Source: an uncultured Eubacterium sp. (GTDB lineage Bacteria > Bacillota > Clostridia > Lachnospirales > Lachnospiraceae). From it: a stretch of 12,254 nt of DNA. A program made the translations under genes and the position numbers. Positions 6,593 to 12,254 of the stretch are shown in pieces. Each line of letters begins with the position of its first letter. The first letter of the stretch is position 1. The stretch covers positions 1 through 12,254 of the forward strand of contig CAJTTQ010000076.1 in the NCBI GenBank assembly GCA_910579145.1, read 5' to 3'. A model generated the notes under the pieces. The model was not told the DNA's origin and made no database searches. It worked only from the letters and a program-made list of their open reading frames with translations.

Positions 6593-6644
6593 AAACAATA
6601 ACAACACGTTCATTTATCCCATACAAAGAGAAAAGGAGAATCCC

Positions 6645-9600
6645 ATGATCATACCCCGATACTATGAAGACCTACAAATGTTACATGAAAACACGATGCC
6701 TGAACGGGCCTACTACATCCCGGCTTCCAAGGCGATGGAAACCCTCGTGCACCACCGCGGGGACTCCGACCGCTTCCAGCTCTTAAACGGCGACTGGCGC
6801 TTTCGGTACTACGACAGCATTTACGACCTGACAGAACCATTTTACGAGGAAATGTTTGACGATTCAGATTTTGATACCATCCCCGTCCCGTCCGTCTGGC
6901 AGAACCACGGCTATGATTCCCACCAGTACACAAATGTCAATTACCCGTTTCCGTTCGATCCGCCGTACGTCCCGCAGGACAACCCGTGCGGCGCGTACCG
7001 CACATGCTTTTCCTATGAAAAAAGTGAAGCGGTTCCCCATGCTTTCCTGAATTTTGAGGGCGTGGACTCGTGTTTTTACGTGTGGCTGAACGGCCATTAT
7101 ATCGGCTACAGTCAGGTGTCCCATTCCACAAGTGAATTTGACGTGACTTCTTATCTGAAAAACGGCCTAAACCAGTTAGCCGTCCTCGTTCTCAAATGGT
7201 GCGACGGCAGTTACTTAGAAGATCAGGATAAGTTCCGCATGAGCGGTATTTTCCGCGATGTGTATTTACTGACGCGCCCGGCCGAAGGCGTCTACGATTA
7301 TTTCGTCACCACCAAACTCCCGTCCGAAAAGACGAATGGGAATGCTTTTGTTTCGGTACGACTCCGCTATTTTCGTGACCGCATTCCCACCGTGCTAAAG
7401 CTGCTTAACCAGGAAGGGGTGTGCGTGGGGGAAACATCCATCTCCGCCTCGGCCACTCCAGCCCACGAGCCATGCGCGGACCAAGACGGGGGCTGCGAAG
7501 AGGCCTGCGCCCGCCTATCGATCCCGGATCCCCGCCTTTGGAACCCGGAACATCCCTATCTGTATACGTTACTCATTCAGACCGAGGCGGAAACGATCAC
7601 CGACCGCGTCGGGCTTCGCGAGATCAAGATCGAACACAATATCGTTACCGTAAACGGAACCGCTGTCAAATTCCGGGGAGTGAACCGGCACGACTCCGAT
7701 CCCGTAACTGGTTTTACGATCAGCCAGGAGCAGATGACAACCGATCTGGTTCTGATGAAACAGCATAATGTTAACGCGATCCGCACGAGCCACTACCCAA
7801 ACGCTCCCCTCTTCTATCATCTCTGCGACGAATACGGCTTTTTCGTCATTGATGAAGCCGACATCGAGGCGCACGGCGCCTGCGCCCTCTATTTGAAAGA
7901 GGACGCCTGGGACAACCGGTGCAGACGGTGGAGCGAGCCGGTCGCCGACAATCCCGCCTTTGCCGCATCCATCATCGACCGAGTGAAACGGTGCGTCCAC
8001 CGAGACAAAAACCGCCCGTGCGTCGTCATTTGGTCGATGGGAAATGAAAGCGCGTTCGGCGCTGCGTTCGAGCAGGCGCTGCATTGGACGAAATCCTTTG
8101 ATCCGGGTCGCCTGACCCATTATGAAAGCGCCTTATACCGGAATGAAAAACGAACATGTGATTTTTCTGATCTGGATCTGTACAGCCGGATGTACCCCTC
8201 TCTAGAGGAAATCAAAGAATATTTGGAAGGCGAGCCGGACAAACCAATGATCTTGTGTGAGTACTGCCACTCGATGGGAAACGGGCCGGGAGATTTCGAG
8301 GACTATTACCATCTGTTCCACCAGTCCGACATCCTCTGCGGCGGATTTGTCTGGGAATGGTGCGACCACGGTATATACAAAGGAAAAATGGAGGCCGGAA
8401 CCGAGATGTATTTCTACGGCGGCGACCACGGCGAAACCGTACACGACGGCAATTTCTGCATGGACGGACTCGTCTACCCTGACCGCACGCCACACACGGG
8501 GCTGCTGGAATACAAAAATGTGCACCGCCCTGTCCGGGCTGTCTGTTTTGACCGGGAACATGATAGATTGGTACTGGAAAACACATGGGATTTTACAGAT
8601 GTTCAGGAATGTGTTTCTATTACGTATGAAATAAACTGCGACGGCACAGTCCTCGAATCGGGACCTCTCGACTGTCCCTCCATCGCGCCGCACGAAACGG
8701 GCTGCATACCGTTTTCTCCGGCGGCTTCCGCACGGGGGATCACCTATTTAAAATTGTACTATCGTCAGAAGAAAAAAACAGCATGTGTCCCGGCTGATCT
8801 TCTGCTGGGATTCGACGAACTGCCGCTTTCCGGCGAGGACGATAGAAACCAGATCTGCCAAAGCATCCTGACACATAACGCCGCGGAGAACCTCCCGCCG
8901 ATCCTGCTGTCAGAAGATGACACTTCTCTCACCTTAAAAGGCAGCCGCTTCCGCTATGTGTTCGACAAGCGGACGGGAATGCCGCGGCAGATGAGCGCCG
9001 ACGGCCACGAGCTGCTTACGCGGCCGATGCAGTTCAACGTCTGGCGCGCCCCGACCGATAATGATAAAGCAGTCAGCGCCGAATGGACGCGCGCGCACTA
9101 TGACCTGGCGGCAGAACGCGCTTATGTCATTTCGAGCGAACACGATGGTCCTGCCGTCAAAATCCACGTCACGGCCTCCCTCTGCGCTCCCTCTACGCAA
9201 AAACTCATGGACATGGAAACGCTATGGACCGTTCAGGCGGATGGGACAATCGACATTTCCGTAACCGTAAAACGAGGCAGGGAATTTCCAGAACTGCCGC
9301 GGTTCGGACTGCGGCTTTTCCTTCCGCGCGAACTGGATACCGTAACCTATTATGGCATCGGCCCCGGTGAAAGTTACATCGACAAACACCGCGCGGGAAG
9401 CCACGGAACGTATACCAGTGCCATTTCGGATCTGCACGAGGACTATATCCGGCCGCAGGAAAACGGCAGCCATTATGACTGCAGCTATGTCATTTTGGAA
9501 TCCGGCACGCGCGGACTGGCCGCCGCCGGCAAAGACGCCTTCTGTTTTAACGCTTCAATCTATACGCAGGAAGAACTTGCCGCGAAAAAGCACAATTACG

Positions 9601-9752
9601 AGTTAGAGCCATGTGGAGACAGCGTCCTCTGTCTGGACCGCGCCCAGAACGGCATCGGCTCCAACAGCTGCGGCCCACGGCTGATCGAGAAATACCGATT
9701 TGATGAGACGGATTTTCGTTTTGATCTCCGGCTGATCCCCTTTGCCAAGTGA
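6645..9752 (+). CDS. lacZ: beta-galactosidase, glycoside hydrolase family 2 (LacZ type)
   Basis: A 1035-residue cytoplasmic enzyme that hydrolyses lactose and other beta-D-galactosides with retention. The length and domain order match E. coli LacZ (1023): jelly-roll sugar-binding domain (about 30-225), an immunoglobulin-like domain, the TIM barrel with NRHDSDP and AIRTSHYPN, a second immunoglobulin-like domain, and the C-terminal small-chain domain with FNVWRAPTDND. The acid/base Glu468 is in WSMGNES and the nucleophile Glu539 in ILCEYCHSMGN. There is no signal peptide. The start is the ATG at 6645 behind AAAAGGAGA; an in-frame ATG at 6564 would add 27 unconserved residues. No lactose transporter or lac regulator is adjacent, and the neighbouring ABC genes are exporter type, so sugar uptake must be encoded elsewhere. 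It ends 3 bases before the convergent prfH gene. Confidence 0.96.
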   Translation: MIIPRYYEDLQMLHENTMPERAYYIPASKAMETLVHHRGDSDRFQLLNGDWRFRYYDSIYDLTEPFYEEMFDDSDFDTIPVPSVWQNHGYDSHQYTNVNYPFPFDPPYVPQDNPCGAYRTCFSYEKSEAVPHAFLNFEGVDSCFYVWLNGHYIGYSQVSHSTSEFDVTSYLKNGLNQLAVLVLKWCDGSYLEDQDKFRMSGIFRDVYLLTRPAEGVYDYFVTTKLPSEKTNGNAFVSVRLRYFRDRIPTVLKLLNQEGVCVGETSISASATPAHEPCADQDGGCEEACARLSIPDPRLWNPEHPYLYTLLIQTEAETITDRVGLREIKIEHNIVTVNGTAVKFRGVNRHDSDPVTGFTISQEQMTTDLVLMKQHNVNAIRTSHYPNAPLFYHLCDEYGFFVIDEADIEAHGACALYLKEDAWDNRCRRWSEPVADNPAFAASIIDRVKRCVHRDKNRPCVVIWSMGNESAFGAAFEQALHWTKSFDPGRLTHYESALYRNEKRTCDFSDLDLYSRMYPSLEEIKEYLEGEPDKPMILCEYCHSMGNGPGDFEDYYHLFHQSDILCGGFVWEWCDHGIYKGKMEAGTEMYFYGGDHGETVHDGNFCMDGLVYPDRTPHTGLLEYKNVHRPVRAVCFDREHDRLVLENTWDFTDVQECVSITYEINCDGTVLESGPLDCPSIAPHETGCIPFSPAASARGITYLKLYYRQKKKTACVPADLLLGFDELPLSGEDDRNQICQSILTHNAAENLPPILLSEDDTSLTLKGSRFRYVFDKRTGMPRQMSADGHELLTRPMQFNVWRAPTDNDKAVSAEWTRAHYDLAAERAYVISSEHDGPAVKIHVTASLCAPSTQKLMDMETLWTVQADGTIDISVTVKRGREFPELPRFGLRLFLPRELDTVTYYGIGPGESYIDKHRAGSHGTYTSAISDLHEDYIRPQENGSHYDCSYVILESGTRGLAAAGKDAFCFNASIYTQEELAAKKHNYELEPCGDSVLCLDRAQNGIGSNSCGPRLIEKYRFDETDFRFDLRLIPFAK

Positions 9753-9755
9753 GTA

Positions 9756-10343
9756 CTATTTCCTCACAAATCTGCGGCCCTCATAGACGCGAACCGGATT
9801 CCCCCGTTCAATTTTTGTATGCTCCCGCCAGGCGTCCTTTTTTTGCTGCTGCTTGGCCGCAGACATTTGAGAGGCAAGGATCGCGTTCAGTTTGGAAAGC
9901 GCATCTTTTTTGTTCCTATACTGGCTGCGCCCGGACGTAGACGTAACGGTAATCCCCGTCGGAATATGGATCAGGCGCACGCCGGTTTCTACCTTATTTA
10001 CATTCTGGCCGCCCTTCCCGTGGCTGTGGAACGATTCAAACTTGATTTCCTGATCGGTACAGATGCGTTCCACTTCCGGGATCACACTGATGTCGATAAA
10101 CCAATTCTTCCGTTTGTGATTTGGCCGGAACGGACTCTGGCAGATCCACTGGACACTCCCTTCTAGTTCCGACAGATCGCATTCGGTAGAACAAAGGATC
10201 GATGTATAGCAGCCTCTGTCTTTGGCGGGATGATCGGATAACCGCTCCAGATCTGGATATTCTTTTTTTAACGCTTCAAAAAGAAGCGCCACTCCCAACT
10301 CGCACTCTGCCGGCCCCTGGCCGGAACTGATCTGTAAGATCAT
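9756..10343 (-). CDS. prfH: peptide chain release factor H
   Basis: A 195-residue class-I release-factor-like protein. It starts MILQISSGQGPAECELGVAL, typical of PrfH, and has the peptidyl-tRNA hydrolysis motif GGQ at residues 111-113 within HSHGKGGQNVNKVETG, followed by a basic tail. It lacks the stop-codon recognition domains of RF1/RF2. PrfH is known to release peptides from ribosomes whose 16S rRNA has been cut in the decoding centre, preparing them for religation by the RtcB encoded beside it. The ATG at 10343 is preferred because AGAGGTGA ends 5 bases before it. A GTG at 10352 is in frame but overlaps that ribosome binding site. The rtcB stop codon lies inside the ribosome binding site, so the two genes are probably translationally coupled. 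Confidence 0.93.
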   Translation of the reverse strand: MILQISSGQGPAECELGVALLFEALKKEYPDLERLSDHPAKDRGCYTSILCSTECDLSELEGSVQWICQSPFRPNHKRKNWFIDISVIPEVERICTDQEIKFESFHSHGKGGQNVNKVETGVRLIHIPTGITVTSTSGRSQYRNKKDALSKLNAILASQMSAAKQQQKKDAWREHTKIERGNPVRVYEGRRFVRK

Positions 10344-10348
10344 AACAG

Positions 10349-11485
10349 TCACCTCTCTTGTGCGCCCGCCTTGAAATTATAAACCGGCCGGATCGTTTTG
10401 GAAATCGAGACCGTATCACCGATCACCGCCGCGATCTCTTCGAGGCCGCGGTAGGCAAATGGCGCCTCGTCGAGCGTTTCTTTATTGATCGATGGGGAAT
10501 AGATGCCTTTCATCGCTTTTTTGAATTCTGCCAGTGTGTGGCACGATTTCACATCTTCTCTCTTTAAGATCCGTCCCGCACCATGTGGGGCGGACTGGTT
10601 CCAGTCCTCGTTTCCGCGGCCGGTTCCGAGCAGTATCCCGTCCCGCATATTGACCGGGATGATCACCATTTCCCCCTCTTTTGCGGATATCGCTCCCTTT
10701 CGGAGTATCGGCTGTTCGGACGAGGCATCGACATAGTTATGGATACAGGAGTACATATCTTTGTACTTCCACTTCATTCCCTTTGCCAGTTCTTCGAGCA
10801 TGATCTGACGGTTCAGGGCAGCGTATTCCTGTACGATCTCCAGATCGTGAAGGTAATCTTCTTTTAGGGATCCCTCGAGCCAGGTCAGTTCATAGGGGAC
10901 ATCGATCTGTTTGTCTTTGAGCTGCTTTTGCCCCTCTGACAAATAGTATTCGGTCACTTCTTTTCCTAAATGCCGGCTTCCTGAATGAACGACAGCGTAC
11001 ATATGATTTTCGTCATCTTTGTCAATTTCTATAAAATGATTTCCGCCGCCGAGTGTGCCGAGGCTGTGCAGCGCTTTGTCCTTGCGGATCCTTCCCGCAC
11101 ATGCTAACCGGGAAAAGTCGAAGGAATCCGCAAAACGGTGGACACTGCTCCTGATGTGAAAACCGGATGGCACACGTTCGCGGATTACCGTGTCCAGTTT
11201 TTGAAATTCCACCCGTTTACCGTTCATTTCGGCCAATGTCATGCCGCAGCCGATATCAATGCCGACGATATTCGGCATGACGCGCTCCCCGACCGTCATC
11301 GTCAGACCGACCGTGCCGACTTTTCCAGGGTGGACGTCTGGCATGACGCGAATTTTGCTGCCCTGGGAAACAGGGTTGTCGCAGAGCATCTGGAGCTGGA
11401 CGGCGGCGTAATCGTCCAGTTCGTTTTCAGGGTTGGCGCATGTGAATATTTTCGCGCTTGTGTAGGTTCCGTTTATTGTTTTTAT
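10349..11485 (-). CDS. rtcB: RtcB-family RNA ligase (RtcB2 type), apparent ATA start
   Basis: An RNA-splicing ligase that joins 3'-phosphate or 2',3'-cyclic phosphate ends to 5'-OH ends, using GTP and Mn2+. Read from ATA at 11485 it has 378 residues, the normal size for the short RtcB2 group. Motifs: MPDVHPGKVGTVG, DIGCGMT with metal-binding Cys80, LGGGNHFIEI, VHSGSRHLG and PHGAGR with His301, the equivalent of the guanylated histidine. No ATG, GTG or TTG exists upstream of the conserved N-terminus (INGTYTSAKIFTCANPENEL). The first ATG is codon 33 (11389) and would delete the first beta strands. The ATA follows AGGTGATACT, where ATG would be expected. Lies 48 bases after the HAD gene and overlaps the prfH ribosome binding site. 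With PrfH it should repair ribosomes with cleaved 16S rRNA. Confidence 0.93.
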   Translation of the reverse strand: MKTINGTYTSAKIFTCANPENELDDYAAVQLQMLCDNPVSQGSKIRVMPDVHPGKVGTVGLTMTVGERVMPNIVGIDIGCGMTLAEMNGKRVEFQKLDTVIRERVPSGFHIRSSVHRFADSFDFSRLACAGRIRKDKALHSLGTLGGGNHFIEIDKDDENHMYAVVHSGSRHLGKEVTEYYLSEGQKQLKDKQIDVPYELTWLEGSLKEDYLHDLEIVQEYAALNRQIMLEELAKGMKWKYKDMYSCIHNYVDASSEQPILRKGAISAKEGEMVIIPVNMRDGILLGTGRGNEDWNQSAPHGAGRILKREDVKSCHTLAEFKKAMKGIYSPSINKETLDEAPFAYRGLEEIAAVIGDTVSISKTIRPVYNFKAGAQER

Positions 11486-11533
11486 AGTATCACCTGCTTT
11501 TACTTTTTTACGTTTTTGCTTTTTTGTGTTTTC

Positions 11534-12205
11534 TTACTTCGTCTTTATTTTGTGTAATTCTAGAAGATCCATTAAGTTGCTGACTGAAACAACACCGTTT
11601 GGCACCGCTCTTTTACTCCGGTTGATCCACACAGCTTGTATGCCGCATGACTGAGCACCGCTTACATCACTGCTTAGTGAGTCCCCGATATGTATGACTT
11701 GTTTTGGGGATAGACCGGCGATTTTTAACGCGAACTCGAATATTTCCTTTCGCGGTTTATATGCTTTTGCATCTTCGCTCGTTATGATACCAGCTGGTGT
11801 TAGTCCGTGATGCTGGACGGCTTGTAAAATATCGTCTCGATCAATATTGGATACAATATAGATGGGGAGCGGGCATGTCTCGAAAAACTGTTTTGATTCT
11901 TCGAAGATCGGGGGGTGGGTCCAGTGGGCGAACATCCGATCACTTAATGTTTCCGCATCCGCCGGGGATTGGAATTTTTCGAGCGTGCGGAGGAGAGACT
12001 CGGTTTCGAGGTCTCTTTGGGGTTGGAAATGGTCTCCATAGGAGGACTGGAACAGGGTTTGAAATTCATTCCACCAGAATGTTCCGATGTCGGAGCGGGT
12101 TTGGGCGGTTCCGGTGTTGTAGATTTGTTCTGTTATGTCGGCTATGACGGCTCCGTCTTCATGGACGACGGTTCCGTAAAAATCAATGAATATGGCTTTG
12201 GGCAT
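11534..12205 (-). CDS. HAD-superfamily hydrolase with cap domain
   Basis: A 223-residue cytoplasmic hydrolase, probably a phosphatase. HAD motif I is IDFYGTVV with nucleophile Asp8; the second acidic residue of the usual DxDGT is Tyr10, as in haloacid dehalogenases and a number of uncharacterised family members, so true phosphatase activity is not assured. Motif II is IVSN (Ser119), motif III Lys150 in AYKPRKEIF, motif IV GDSLSSD (Asp175, Asp180). A helical cap lies between about 20 and 105. AAAGGAGGAG upstream fixes the ATG at 12205. It is the first gene of an apparent HAD-rtcB-prfH operon, 48 bases before the ligase. Its substrate is unknown. Confidence 0.9.
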   Translation of the reverse strand: MPKAIFIDFYGTVVHEDGAVIADITEQIYNTGTAQTRSDIGTFWWNEFQTLFQSSYGDHFQPQRDLETESLLRTLEKFQSPADAETLSDRMFAHWTHPPIFEESKQFFETCPLPIYIVSNIDRDDILQAVQHHGLTPAGIITSEDAKAYKPRKEIFEFALKIAGLSPKQVIHIGDSLSSDVSGAQSCGIQAVWINRSKRAVPNGVVSVSNLMDLLELHKIKTK

Positions 12206-12254
12206 GGGGGAACTCCTCCTTTCTTCAATGCTTAGGTAATATCAAATTTACTTC
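12206..12254 (-). promoter_or_regulatory. ribosome binding site and leader of the HAD gene
   Basis: AAAGGAGGAG lies 7 bases before the HAD ATG, close to a perfect match to the 16S rRNA 3' end. The rest is AT-rich and too short to show a complete promoter, so the operon promoter is probably outside the window. Confidence 0.6.

Noticed and set aside
6564..6644. Upstream in-frame ATG giving a 27-residue longer beta-galactosidase
   Set aside because: AAAAGGAGA directly precedes the ATG at 6645, family N-termini begin there, and the extra residues are low-complexity intergenic translation.
7569..8120. 183-codon open frame antisense to lacZ
   Set aside because: A shadow of biased codon use in lacZ; the product has no recognisable domain, and there is no ribosome binding site. 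The same applies to other long antisense frames within lacZ, the ABC genes, rtcB and the HAD gene.
10344..10352. GTG start for prfH
   Set aside because: It overlaps the AGAGGTGA ribosome binding site of the ATG at 10343, and PrfH proteins begin at MILQISS.
1..12254. tRNA, rRNA, CRISPR array, IS element or prophage genes
   Set aside because: No cloverleaf, regular spaced repeats, transposase or integrase motifs, or phage genes were seen on reading both strands.

Overview
The window reads as chromosomal DNA from a low-GC Gram-positive anaerobe, most likely a clostridium of the Lachnospiraceae type. This rests on strong AGGAGG-type ribosome binding sites, TTGACA/TATAAT-like promoters, a CD3324-family small regulator, a clostridial-type mini-ferredoxin and a clostridial-style HAD hydrolase. 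No phage, transposase, integrase, CRISPR array, tRNA or rRNA was seen. By eye, the left ~2 kb is richer in A+T than the rest.

Left part (1-2066). All genes here point left: the N-terminal three quarters of a Gfo/Idh/MocA oxidoreductase (cut by the window edge), a CD3324-family DNA-binding protein, and a 61-residue 4Fe-4S protein. The gaps hold a promoter with an overlapping inverted repeat upstream of the oxidoreductase, an AT-rich inverted repeat at 1067-1140, a hairpin preceded by an 8-codon reading frame upstream of the CD3324 gene, and the 26-codon start of a GNAT acetyltransferase that still has a strong promoter and ribosome binding site but has lost its body. A divergent promoter then serves the rightward TfoX-domain gene (2067-2399).

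Middle part (2401-6556). A leftward block holds two half-transporter ABC exporter genes and an AraC regulator, and it is visibly decaying. The upstream ABC gene has no start and lacks its first transmembrane segments. It also has a one-base frameshift in a run of five G (coding strand) between Walker B and the H-loop, yet its shifted tail still overlaps the start of the second ABC gene by 17 bases. The second ABC gene looks intact. The AraC gene keeps its cupin domain and second helix-turn-helix but has lost about 80-90 residues between them and is frameshifted. If the exporter is a heterodimer, it is probably dead.

Right part (6645-12205). lacZ, a full-length GH2 beta-galactosidase with both catalytic glutamates, runs right. 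It ends 3 bases before the end of a leftward operon of HAD hydrolase, rtcB-type RNA ligase and prfH (peptide chain release factor H). RtcB2-PrfH pairs are known to rescue and repair ribosomes whose 16S rRNA has been cut in the decoding centre. The most unusual point is that the conserved N-terminus of this ligase can only be read from an ATA codon, placed exactly where ATG would stand behind a typical GGTGA ribosome binding site. The first in-frame ATG lies 32 codons inside the protein.
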